From contig NZ_NWTI01000018.1 of assembly GCF_002531575.1 (NCBI RefSeq), positions 1 to 64,000 on the forward strand: a stretch of DNA of 64,000 nucleotides, read 5' to 3'. The translations under genes and the position numbers were made by a program. The stretch's first letter is position 1; the number at the start of each line of letters is the position of its first letter. Source of the stretch: Bradyrhizobium sp. Y36 (lineage in GTDB: Bacteria > Pseudomonadota > Alphaproteobacteria > Rhizobiales > Xanthobacteraceae). The notes beneath the pieces were generated by a model, which saw only the letters and a program-made list of their open reading frames with translations, did no database searches and was not told the DNA's origin. Positions 1 to 7,430 of the stretch are shown here, one piece after another.

Positions 1-118
1 GCGCTAGGCCGCTTCGGAGCTGGCGCCAATCCATCGGATTGCCGCTGCCTTTTTCAACGAAATCGACCCGAAGCGGAAATTGGCTACGGCTTTAATCTAT
101 TGGCCACTGGGATGCGAA

Positions 119-355
119 TTAGCTCTGGATGCCAGCGGCCTGCTGCGCGAGCGCTTCTTGCATCTTCGCAACAGCATTGGCGAACGAAGCGAACTCACCT
201 TGGTCAAATGCAACGAACTGAAAGTTTCCCGGCGTAAGTTCAGCAAGTACGATGTAATATTGGCCGGTTTCCGAATTTATCTTGCGTTGCAGTGATACGG
301 TCGTCATGCCTGCGTTCGCACGGACATCAATTTTTTCGACGACGTATCCGCCCAT
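119..355 (-). CDS. hypothetical small soluble protein, 78 aa
   Basis: Function not recognised. The frame stays open well upstream, but only the last 78 residues look protein-like: a hydrophilic start (MGGYVVEKIDVRANAG), alternating beta-type segments (MTTVSLQRK, GQYYIVLAEL, GNFQFVAFDQ) and a helical alanine/glutamine-rich tail. I therefore chose the ATG at 355. An AAGG lies about 14 bases upstream, rather far, and an in-frame GTG a few codons earlier is an alternative start. There is no signal peptide or membrane segment. A small beta-rich nucleic-acid-binding fold would fit the pattern, but this is a guess from the strand pattern only. Confidence 0.5.
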   Translation of the reverse strand: MGGYVVEKIDVRANAGMTTVSLQRKINSETGQYYIVLAELTPGNFQFVAFDQGEFASFANAVAKMQEALAQQAAGIQS

Positions 356-597
356 GATCAGCTTCGTCACCTTACGCGCCGCCGAAAAAAACTTAAACAA
401 GCGAATACCTCCCAGATATCGAAGTCCTTGATCGTTGCCCGTTATGGGGGCCGTGATCGCAGTTGTCGCAAGTGCGGCGTAAGGCCTCTTCAGAACGCTC
501 ACTCCGCTCTTGGCCCGTAGCGGACTTTCACAGCCATGCCCGCTGAGGCCGCTTGTGACCCGTTGCTGACAAGTTGGGAAGAGTAACCGCAATTCGA

Positions 598-777
598 TCA
601 AGGTTCCAAAAACCAGTCGAATGCGCCGATCTTCCAATAGAAGGCAAGCAACCCCACACCGCCTATGACGGCGAAAAGAAAATCGTATTGGCCAATTATC
701 CAAGTCCATGCCACGAAGATAAAAGTTAGAAAGACTATTTTTGGCGCCTTTCGCTGGGAGAACTTTAATTTACTCAT
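598..777 (-). CDS. small membrane protein, 59 aa
   Basis: Read by eye from the minus strand. It opens with ATG at 777, with AGGA about 8 bases upstream, and ends with TGA at 598. A basic N-terminus (MSKLKFSQRKAPK) is followed by two hydrophobic stretches, about residues 14-28 (IVFLTFIFVAWTWII) and 33-48 (FLFAVIGGVGLLAFYW), and an acidic, aromatic end (GAFDWFLEP). This is a two-helix hairpin with the positive end inside. No family was recognised. It lies upstream of the 78-aa gene on the same strand, with a 242-base gap between them, so they need not share a transcript. Confidence 0.5.
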   Translation of the reverse strand: MSKLKFSQRKAPKIVFLTFIFVAWTWIIGQYDFLFAVIGGVGLLAFYWKIGAFDWFLEP

Positions 778-949
778 CAGTCTTTCCTAGCCAGCCAGGA
801 TTGCTGCTGCATCATTTGGCGGCTTCTTTAATTCTAGCCCAGTTTCGCTTCCGCTTCTGGCCCTTCAGCGACATCGGAAGATTGCTGCTTCTCCGGCGCT
901 GTGGGCCCACGCGGACATCCGTCGGCCAGCCCCCTAATGAGTGCAAGCT

Positions 950-1597
950 CTAGGCTGCGTCATCCAGCGCTGCGAGCCGCTCGGCCTCGGCGATATCCTC
1001 GACCGTGTTGGCGTTGAAGAAGGGATCGAGCGGCGCGGTCGGCCACGTCACCGTTGCCAGCGGATAGCGCGCGGTCCAGCGGTCGATCTTGCGGATGTCC
1101 TCGACGACCAGCGCGTGGCGCAGCTCGTCGCGCAGGGCGACTTGCCACAGGCCGATGACGGGGTGCGTCTGCTCGCCCGAGGCGGCGACCGCAAGCTGCG
1201 CGTTGTCCCGGCTCCGCGCATTGTGCAGGCGGGCGACCAGATCGCGCGGCAGGAACGGGCAGTCGCCGGCGGCGCTGAGCACCCATTCGATCTCGGGCCG
1301 GTTCGCAGCGGTCCAGTCGAGCGCGGCAAGGATGCCGGCGAGGGGGCCGGGGAAGTTGGGCACGTCATCCGCGACGACTTGCAAGCCGAAGGGCGCGAAG
1401 CGTGCGGGATCGCCGTTGGCATTGAGGATCAGTCCGCTGCACTGGGGCGTCAATCGCGCGATCACGCGCTCCAGGATGGTGCGGCCGCCGATGGTGCGCA
1501 TCGGCTTGTCGCCGCCGCCCATGCGCCGCGCGAGGCCGCCGGCGAGCAGCACGCCAAGAGTTGGTGGAATGCGCGTGGCCGGAGAATCAGTCGTCAC
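950..1597 (-). CDS. mobA: molybdenum cofactor guanylyltransferase MobA
   Basis: MobA joins GMP from GTP to molybdopterin to make the guanine dinucleotide form used by enzymes of the DMSO-reductase family, such as the formate dehydrogenase downstream. The nucleotide-binding start LLAGGLARRMGGGDKP is typical, as are GPLAGILAAL and the AAGDCPFLP acidic motif in mid-protein; GLW and FFNANT lie near the end as in the family. The frame is open for a further 36 codons upstream, but that stretch overlaps fdhD and looks like a shadow. A GTG at 1597 has AAGG nine bases upstream and gives 215 aa, the normal size; a GTG at 1606 is the alternative. The start overlaps the fdhD stop by 11 bases, so the two genes are translationally coupled. 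Confidence 0.88.
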   Translation of the reverse strand: MTTDSPATRIPPTLGVLLAGGLARRMGGGDKPMRTIGGRTILERVIARLTPQCSGLILNANGDPARFAPFGLQVVADDVPNFPGPLAGILAALDWTAANRPEIEWVLSAAGDCPFLPRDLVARLHNARSRDNAQLAVAASGEQTHPVIGLWQVALRDELRHALVVEDIRKIDRWTARYPLATVTWPTAPLDPFFNANTVEDIAEAERLAALDDAA

Positions 1598-2477
1598 TCG
1601 CTTCACCCTTGCGCTTGTGCTTCGCCGATTCCTCCTCGACGTAAGCGAGATCCTGGTCGTAGACGATGCGTTCCTCGCCCGCGAGCGCGATGAAGCGCTT
1701 GCCACGGGTGCGGCCGACCAGCGTCAGGCCGACCTGCCTTGCGAGATCGACGCCCCAGGCGGTGAAGCCGGAGCGCGACACCAGGATCGGAATGCCCATC
1801 CGTACCGTCTTGATCACCATCTCCGAGGTGAGGCGCCCCGTCGTGTAGAGGATCTTGTCGCCGGGGTCGACGCCGTGGCGGTACATCCAGCCGGCGATCT
1901 TGTCGACCGCGTTGTGGCGGCCGACATCCTCGGTGTAGCAGAGCGGGGCGCCTTCCTTGCAGAGCACGCAGCCATGGATGGCGCCGGCCTCGAGATAGAG
2001 CGAGGGCATGGTGTTGATGGTCTGCGTCATCTGGTACAGCCAGGAGGTGCGCAGCTCCGCCTTCGGCAGTGCGACGCTCTCGACGGCTTCGAGCAGGTCG
2101 CCGAAGGCGGTGCCCTGCGCGCAGCCCGAGGTCTGCGTGCGCTTCTTCAGCTTGGCCTCGAAATTGGTGTGATGTTCGGTGCGCACCACGACCACCTGGA
2201 GATCGTCGTCGTATTCGACCTCGGTGACGGCGTCATTATATTTCAGCATGTTCTGGTTCAGCAGATAGCCGAGCGCCAGATATTCCGGATAGTCGCCGAT
2301 CGTCATCATGGTGACGATCTCCTGCGCATTCAAATAGAGCGTCAGCGGCCGTTCCATCGGCACCTTGATCTCGACCTTGGCGCCGGTCTGGTCGGTGCCG
2401 GTCACGCTCTGGGTCAGGCGCGGATCGTCCGGATTGGGGACGATCAGGGGCACCGGGGCTTTGTCGATCTTCATCAT
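1587..2477 (-). CDS. fdhD: formate dehydrogenase accessory sulfurtransferase FdhD
   Basis: FdhD carries sulfur from a cysteine desulfurase to the bis-MGD cofactor and is needed for active formate dehydrogenase. Family marks are the RPLTLYLNAQEIVTMM start region, LGYLLNQ, the strongly conserved EDVGRHNAVDK near the middle, and GRLTSEMV followed by IPILVSRSG. The length of 296 aa is close to the family norm. In the loop where E. coli FdhD has its CxxC pair, this protein reads TSGCAQGTAF, with one cysteine only. A separate CVLC lies just before the EDVGRHNA motif. The gene is first in a two-gene unit with mobA. ATG at 2474 is an equally possible start. Confidence 0.9.
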   Translation of the reverse strand: MMKIDKAPVPLIVPNPDDPRLTQSVTGTDQTGAKVEIKVPMERPLTLYLNAQEIVTMMTIGDYPEYLALGYLLNQNMLKYNDAVTEVEYDDDLQVVVVRTEHHTNFEAKLKKRTQTSGCAQGTAFGDLLEAVESVALPKAELRTSWLYQMTQTINTMPSLYLEAGAIHGCVLCKEGAPLCYTEDVGRHNAVDKIAGWMYRHGVDPGDKILYTTGRLTSEMVIKTVRMGIPILVSRSGFTAWGVDLARQVGLTLVGRTRGKRFIALAGEERIVYDQDLAYVEEESAKHKRKGEASDD

Positions 2478-2549
2478 GGCGGCGAGGTTAGCATGACATT
2501 CGCGTCAAGCCGATATAAGCATGGGCGAGAATAGGTAAATCCCTCCGTT

Positions 2550-2702
2550 CGTCATTGCGAGCCAACGGGTCCGCGCGAAGCGCGGCCCGATGACAGGCTC
2601 CGCGAAGCAATCCAGACTATTTCTGCGGTGACAGTCTGGATTGCTTCGTCGCTTCGGTGCAAAATTGCTGCGCAGTTTGCGCACGAGCTCCTTGCAATGA
2701 CG
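2550..2702. repeat. intergenic palindromic repeat
   Basis: This is a nested inverted repeat between divergent fdhD and mobB. The outer arms CGTCATTGC and GCAATGACG are at 2550-2558 and 2694-2702. An inner perfect 15-base stem, GAAGCAATCCAGACT with its complement, is at 2604-2618 and 2633-2647. Elements of this design, with GCAATCC and TGGATTGC arms, are common in Bradyrhizobium intergenic DNA. It has no coding potential that I trust. Confidence 0.75.
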
Positions 2703-2757
2703 GGGAGGGAGCGGTGGTTCCACCGCAGACCATGCGGCTTGTTGAGACGGAGCTGGA

Positions 2758-3285
2758 ATGAAAGTCATCGGCCTCGCGGGCTGGAGCGGTGCGGGCAAGA
2801 CCACGCTGCTGACCCGCCTGATTCCGCATTTCAGCGCGCAAGGCCTGCGCGTCTCGGTCATCAAGCATGCGCATCACCAGTTCGACGTCGACGTGCCCGG
2901 CAAGGATTCCTGGCGCCATCGCGAGGCCGGCGCGGCCGAGGTGCTGATTGCGTCGTCGAATCGCTGGGCCCTGATGCACGAGCTGCGCGGCGCGGCGGAG
3001 CCGCGGCTGCCGGAACTGCTGGGCAAGCTGTCCGCTGTCGATCTCGTCGTGGTCGAAGGTTTCAAGCGCGAGCCGCATCGCAAGATCGAGGTGCATCGCG
3101 CTGCGAACGGCAAGCCGCTGCTGTTTCCCGACGATCCCGGGATTGCCGGGATCGCGACCGACATCGCCATTGACACAGCCCTGCCGACTGTCCATCTCGA
3201 CGACATCGCGGCCGCTGCGGCGTTGCTGCTGCGCGCGGCGATGCCGGTCGAGGAAGCGGTGGCGAAAAGCGCCGCGATACGCTGA
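2758..3285 (+). CDS. mobB: molybdopterin-guanine dinucleotide biosynthesis protein MobB
   Basis: MobB is a GTP-binding partner of MobA in molybdopterin guanine dinucleotide assembly. The Walker A loop is near the N-terminus (GWSGAGKTT, residues 8-16). It is followed by SVIKHAHHQFDVD and DSWRHREAGA, where substrate contacts lie in this family, and by the VDLVVVEGFKRE motif around residue 105. The length of 175 aa is normal. The next gene, moeA, starts 9 bases after the stop, so the two form an operon, and both serve the formate dehydrogenase nearby. Confidence 0.93.
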   Translation: MKVIGLAGWSGAGKTTLLTRLIPHFSAQGLRVSVIKHAHHQFDVDVPGKDSWRHREAGAAEVLIASSNRWALMHELRGAAEPRLPELLGKLSAVDLVVVEGFKREPHRKIEVHRAANGKPLLFPDDPGIAGIATDIAIDTALPTVHLDDIAAAAALLLRAAMPVEEAVAKSAAIR

Positions 3286-3294
3286 CGAGGCAAC

Positions 3295-4551
3295 ATGGCG
3301 CAACTCTCTGACGATTGCTTTGCCTTCGGCGGCCCGATGATGTCGGTCGACGAGGCCGTCGGTCTCATCACGACACGCGTCAACGCCATCGCCGATCTGG
3401 AGACGGTGACGCTGGTCGAGGCGGACGGGCGCGTGCTGGTGCGCGACGTCGCGGCGCCGCTGCCGCTGCCGCCGTTCACCAACTCGGCCGTCGACGGCTA
3501 CGCCGTGCGCAGTGCCGATCTGCCTGTGGGCGGCGAGCAGGCGTTCCCGCTGGACGGCCGCATCCAGGCCGGCGGGCTGGCCCAGGCCACGATCAAGCCC
3601 GGCCACACCGCGCGCATCTTCACGGGCGCGCCGATGCCGCCGGGTGCCGAAACCGTCTTCATGCAGGAAGATGTTCGCGTCGATGCTTCAGGCCGCATCG
3701 TGCTGCCGCCGGGGCTGAAGCCCGGTGCCAATGTCCGGCCCGCCGGCGAGGACATTCCCCGAGGACATGTCGCGCTCCGCGCGGGCCAGCGCTTGCGGCC
3801 GCAGCACGTCGCGCTCGCGGCGGCGTTCGGGCTTGTCCGTCTCGACGTCGTCAGGCGCATTCGCGTTGCGGTGTTCTCGACCGGCGACGAGCTGGCGTCT
3901 CCCGGCGAGCCGCGCGCCGCCTCGCAGCTGTTCGATTCCAACCGCTTCATGCTGATGGCGATGCTGCGCCGCCTCGGCTGCGAGGTCAGCGACCTCGGCA
4001 TTCTCCGCGACGAGCGGACCTCGCTTGCAAACGGCCTGAAGCAGGTCGCGGGGCAACACGATCTGATCCTCACCACCGGCGGCGTGTCGACTGGTGAAGA
4101 GGATCACGTCAAGGCCGCGGTCGAGAGCATCGGCTCTCTGGTGCTGTGGCGGATGGCGATCAAGCCCGGCCGGCCCGTGGCGATGGGCATCATCGACGGC
4201 ACGCCGCTGATCGGATTGCCCGGCAATCCCGTCGCGAGCTTCGTGACCTTCGTCCATGTGGTGCGGCCGACGGTGCTGGCGCTGGCAGGCGGCCTGCCGG
4301 AACCGCTGGCGCCGATCCCGTTGCGCGCGGCGTTCACCTACAAGAAGAAGGCGGGCCGGCGTGAATATGTGCGCGCCTCGTTGCGGCGCGCGCAGGACGG
4401 CGGGCTCGAGGCCATCAAGTTTCCGCGCGAGGGCGCGGGGCTGTTGTCCTCGCTGGTCGAAACCGACGGCCTCGTCGAGCTCGGCGAGGAGGTGACGCAG
4501 GTCGAGCCTGGGCAGCGCGTAGGCTTTCTGTCCTATGCCGGTCTGCTCTAG
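3295..4551 (+). CDS. moeA: molybdopterin molybdenumtransferase MoeA
   Basis: MoeA inserts molybdate into adenylated molybdopterin. The protein is 418 aa, as usual, with the conserved PLPPFTNSAVDGYAVR near residue 60, RIFTGAPMPPGAETVFMQED near 105-125, the PAGEDI loop, STGDEL near 200, and TTGGVSTGEEDHVK followed by IKPGRPVAMG and GLPGNPVASFV in the catalytic MoaB/Mog-like domain. These cover all active-site blocks I know for the family. It is the second gene after mobB. A tusA-like gene follows after 48 bases and may be part of the same transcript. Confidence 0.94.
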   Translation: MAQLSDDCFAFGGPMMSVDEAVGLITTRVNAIADLETVTLVEADGRVLVRDVAAPLPLPPFTNSAVDGYAVRSADLPVGGEQAFPLDGRIQAGGLAQATIKPGHTARIFTGAPMPPGAETVFMQEDVRVDASGRIVLPPGLKPGANVRPAGEDIPRGHVALRAGQRLRPQHVALAAAFGLVRLDVVRRIRVAVFSTGDELASPGEPRAASQLFDSNRFMLMAMLRRLGCEVSDLGILRDERTSLANGLKQVAGQHDLILTTGGVSTGEEDHVKAAVESIGSLVLWRMAIKPGRPVAMGIIDGTPLIGLPGNPVASFVTFVHVVRPTVLALAGGLPEPLAPIPLRAAFTYKKKAGRREYVRASLRRAQDGGLEAIKFPREGAGLLSSLVETDGLVELGEEVTQVEPGQRVGFLSYAGLL

Positions 4552-4599
4552 AGATTTCGTTGCGTTGACGTCGTCACTCCCTCCCGCCATGTTGCCGCC

Positions 4600-4863
4600 A
4601 TGACCAGAACGACGCTCGATCTGACCGGGCTGAAATGCCCGCTGCCTGCCCTCAAGACGCGCAAGGCGCTGAAACCGTTGCAGCCGGGCGACCAGCTCGA
4701 GGTTCACTGCACCGATCCCCTGTCGGTGATTGACATTCCGAACCTGATCCGCGAGACGGGCGACACGGTGGAGATCACCGAGCGCAACGATGCGCGCATC
4801 GTGTTCTTGATAGAAAAAACGAATGGTTCGATAGACGGAGCAAATGGTGCGCTGCGTTCTTGA
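4600..4863 (+). CDS. TusA-family sulfurtransferase
   Basis: This is a small cytoplasmic sulfur carrier of the TusA/YedF/SirA family (87 aa). The active cysteine is in the CPxP motif (LDLTGLKCPLPALKTRKAL, Cys at about 14). The LEVHCTDPLSVIDIPNLI segment forms the second strand-helix unit. In E. coli, TusA passes sulfur to several acceptors, and TusA is linked to molybdenum cofactor sulfur supply. Here the gene stands after moeA and near fdhD, so a role in sulfurating the formate dehydrogenase cofactor is a reasonable inference. The last 15 or so residues (KTNGSIDGANGALRS) are a loose tail. Confidence 0.85.
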   Translation: MTRTTLDLTGLKCPLPALKTRKALKPLQPGDQLEVHCTDPLSVIDIPNLIRETGDTVEITERNDARIVFLIEKTNGSIDGANGALRS

Positions 4864-5184
4864 GCGCGTTACTCCGCTGATACCGACCTTTTATCTATCG
4901 ACATCGATCACGGCTTCTGCCCCAATTGACAATCTCCGTGCGGGCGCGGAGGTTGAGTCTTGTCTGCGATACGCGGATCGAACGGGCCATACCCACGAAG
5001 CCTGCACGTCGTATCGGGCATAGCGCCCCGCGCGAGGGGTTAACAATTTCGGATGCGCGTGACGATCCTGGCGCGCGTCAGAAGATTGTGCGGAGCAGCA
5101 GGGACAATCGTCTGCACCGCAACGAGCTGAGGAACAGGATAGTAGCGGCAGGCTGCTCAGAAGGGCAGCTGAGGGGAGGAATGT
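4864..5184. other. intergenic region before the MFS gene
   Basis: 321 bases with no supported gene. It presumably holds the promoter of the carrier gene. A TTGACA at 4926 resembles a -35 box, but no convincing -10 box follows at the right distance. The strong ribosome-binding site AGGGGAGGA sits just before the ATG at 5185. Confidence 0.4.
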
Positions 5185-6840
5185 ATGGCTACAATCGAAG
5201 GCGCTGGGACACTTTCAGCCGCAGGCGCGGGTTTTCTTGATCGCGAGCGGACCATCGCGACCGCCGGCTTCAACCGCTGGCTGGTGCCGCCAGCCGCGCT
5301 TTGTATCCATCTGTGCATCGGCATGGCCTACGGCTTCTCGGTGTTCTGGTTGCCATTGTCGCGCGCGATCGGTTTGACCGCGCCGAAGGCCTGCCCCGAC
5401 ATGTCGCTGTGGCAGGAACTGTTCACGACGAGCTGCGACTGGAAGGTCGCGAGCCTGGGCTGGATGTACACGCTCTTCTTCGTGGTGCTCGGCCTTGCTG
5501 CTGCCATCTGGGGCGGCTGGCTCGAACGGGTCGGCCCACGCAAGGCCGGCTTCGTCTCGGCACTGTGCTGGTGCGGCGGCCTCTTCCTTGGCGCGATCGG
5601 CGTTTATACCCACCAGCTCTGGCTGATGTGGTTGGGGTCAGGCGTGATCGGCGGCGTCGGACTTGGTCTGGGTTATATCTCGCCAGTGTCGACGCTGGTG
5701 AAGTGGTTTCCGGATCGCCGCGGCATGGCGACCGGCATGGCCATCATGGGCTTCGGCGGCGGCGCCATGATCGGCGCGCCGCTGGCGAACATCCTGATGA
5801 ACTACTTCAAGACCCCGACCTCGGTCGGCGTCTGGGAGACGTTCGTCGCGATGGGCGTCATCTATCTCGTATTCATGATGATCGGCGCGTTCCGTTATCG
5901 CATTCCGCCGGCCGGCTGGCAGCCGGAGGGCTGGACGGCGCCGGTCAAGGCCAACGCGATGATCTCGAAGAGCAACGTCCATCTCGACGACGCGCACAAA
6001 ACTCCGCAGTTCTGGCTGATCTGGTTGGTGCTCTGTCTCAACGTGTCCGCGGGTATCGGCGTGATTGGCATGGCTTCGCCGATGCTGCAGGAGATCTTCG
6101 CCGGCAAACTGATCGGCCTGCCCGACGTCAGCTTCAACCAGCTCGATGCCACGCAGAAGGCGACGATCGCGGGCATTGCCGCGGGCTTCGCTGGCTTGCT
6201 GTCGCTGTTCAACATCGGTGGCCGGTTCTTCTGGGCCTCGCTGTCGGACAAGATCGGACGCAAGAACACCTACTATACGTTCTTCATCCTCGGCATCGTG
6301 CTCTACGCGTTGGCTCCGACCTTTGCGGCGATGGGCTCGAAACTTCTGTTCGTGCTTGGCTTCGGCATCATCCTGTCGATGTATGGCGGCGGCTTCGCGA
6401 CCGTGCCGGCTTATCTTGCCGACATGTTCGGCACCCAGTTCGTGGGCGCAATCCATGGACGGCTGCTCACGGCGTGGTCCACCGCGGGCATCTTCGGCCC
6501 GGTCGTGGTGAACTACATGCGCGAGTTCCAACTCGCGGCGGGCGTGCCGCGTGACCAGCTCTACAACACCACCATGTACATCCTTTGCGCCATGCTGGTC
6601 GCTGGCCTGATCTGCAACTACTTGATCAAGCCGGTCGATCCAAAGTGGCATATGAAGGACGCGGACGTTGCCAAGCTGCAGGCCGCGAGCGCCACCGCTG
6701 CTGCGTCGGGGCCGCACGGCTCCTACGGCATCGGATTTGGCGGGCTCGACGCCAAGGCGGCGCTGTTCTGGGCCTTCGTCGGCATTCCCCTGCTGTGGGG
6801 TGTCTGGAAGACGCTGGAGAGCGCGGTCAAGATTCTCTGA
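5185..6840 (+). CDS. MFS transporter, oxalate:formate antiporter-like
   Basis: This is an inner-membrane carrier of the major facilitator superfamily, 551 aa, with about twelve hydrophobic segments. It fits the oxalate/formate antiporter family: GMAYGFSVFWLPLS in helix 1, the loop WLERVGPRKAG after helix 2, KWFPDRRGMATGMAIMGFGGG in helices 4-5, a long central loop, then FNIGGRFFWASLSDKIGRK in the second half. The external loop after helix 1 is unusually long (CPDMSLWQELFTTSCDW). Oxalate uptake with formate release would link it to the formate dehydrogenase downstream, but the substrate is not shown by sequence alone. It has a good AGGGGAGGA site and a hairpin after the stop, so it is probably a single-gene unit. 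Confidence 0.82.
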   Translation: MATIEGAGTLSAAGAGFLDRERTIATAGFNRWLVPPAALCIHLCIGMAYGFSVFWLPLSRAIGLTAPKACPDMSLWQELFTTSCDWKVASLGWMYTLFFVVLGLAAAIWGGWLERVGPRKAGFVSALCWCGGLFLGAIGVYTHQLWLMWLGSGVIGGVGLGLGYISPVSTLVKWFPDRRGMATGMAIMGFGGGAMIGAPLANILMNYFKTPTSVGVWETFVAMGVIYLVFMMIGAFRYRIPPAGWQPEGWTAPVKANAMISKSNVHLDDAHKTPQFWLIWLVLCLNVSAGIGVIGMASPMLQEIFAGKLIGLPDVSFNQLDATQKATIAGIAAGFAGLLSLFNIGGRFFWASLSDKIGRKNTYYTFFILGIVLYALAPTFAAMGSKLLFVLGFGIILSMYGGGFATVPAYLADMFGTQFVGAIHGRLLTAWSTAGIFGPVVVNYMREFQLAAGVPRDQLYNTTMYILCAMLVAGLICNYLIKPVDPKWHMKDADVAKLQAASATAAASGPHGSYGIGFGGLDAKAALFWAFVGIPLLWGVWKTLESAVKIL

Positions 6841-6848
6841 TCGCATTG

Positions 6849-6887
6849 ACACCGTTGGGGATGCCGATCATCGGCATCCCGCGGTGT
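6849..6887 (+). terminator. putative terminator after the MFS gene
   Basis: A long hairpin starts 9 bases after the carrier stop codon. GGGATGCCGAT pairs with ATCGGCATCCC across one base (in practice a loop of about five), and the stem extends through ACACCG and CGGTGT with two-base bulges. A short TTTT follows at 6893-6896. This fits an intrinsic terminator with a weak U tract. Confidence 0.6.
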
Positions 6888-6931
6888 TGGCCTTTTCAAC
6901 ATCATTGGGAATGGGACTTAGGGGGAATCTG

Positions 6932-7186
6932 ATGCTTCGCACCCGTATCTGCCTCGCCGCCATGCTGCTGGCCGCAGGCCTTCACACCGCATCGGCACAG
7001 ACTGCCGCAACGACCGAAGCCAAGCCTGGCAAGATCAAGCTCACCATGCAGAAGCTGAAGGACATGAAGACCAAATGGGCCGCCAACAAGCCGAAGCTGA
7101 AGGCCTGCCGCGCCGAGGTGAAATCGAAGGGTCTCGCCGGCGATGACCGCTGGTTCTACATCGAAGAGTGCATGAACAAGAGCTGA
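6932..7186 (+). CDS. small secreted protein, PsiF-repeat-like
   Basis: 84 aa, starting at an ATG seven bases after GGGGGAA. Residues 1-23 form a signal peptide ending in ASA-Q. The mature part is lysine-rich and ends in KACRAEVKSKGLAGDDRWFYIEECM, which matches the pattern of PsiF repeats (Cys, Ala-x-Lys, Gly-Leu, Gly-Asp-x-Arg, aromatic, Cys). Such proteins are periplasmic and of unknown function. An upstream in-frame extension reaches back into the carrier gene and is not believed. A 244-base gap before the formate dehydrogenase genes holds no other gene I can support. Confidence 0.78.
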   Translation: MLRTRICLAAMLLAAGLHTASAQTAATTEAKPGKIKLTMQKLKDMKTKWAANKPKLKACRAEVKSKGLAGDDRWFYIEECMNKS

Positions 7187-7430
7187 GGAAGTTCCGCGTC
7201 GCGTTTGGGTGGAAGGGGCATGGCGGGTGACCGCCTGATCCTAAATCCTTATAGAGTCGTTCTAAATTTCCTTGCATCTGGCATGCCAGACACTAAGGTT
7301 GCGTTGAACAGGACCCGATCGGAGCAACGCAGGAACCTGCGGTTTCCCCGATCGATCCAGAAATGAAGGCGGCTCGCACGGGCGATCTGGCCTAAACTCA
7401 TCGCGCATTTCAGGAGAACGCGACGTTTCC

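Noticed and set aside
1..118. Frame running in from the left edge (NEIDPKRKLA)
   Set aside because: Similar short strings turn up in rhizobial intergenic remnants; there is no domain, and it continues antisense into a better-supported gene.
812..874. 20-codon minus-strand frame (MSLKGQKRKRNWARIKEAAK) linked by TGATG joints to further tiny frames before the 59-aa gene
   Set aside because: Too short to separate from chance; no ribosome-binding site and no conservation data.
1089..2534. 481-codon plus-strand frame over mobA and fdhD
   Set aside because: Antisense shadow; fdhD and mobA motifs are on the minus strand.
7245..7275. Possible iron-control (Irr-type) box before the formate dehydrogenase, around TTATAGAGTCGTTCTAAA
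   Set aside because: Only the right half TTCTAAA matches well; the left half differs at several places. Not enough to claim a site.
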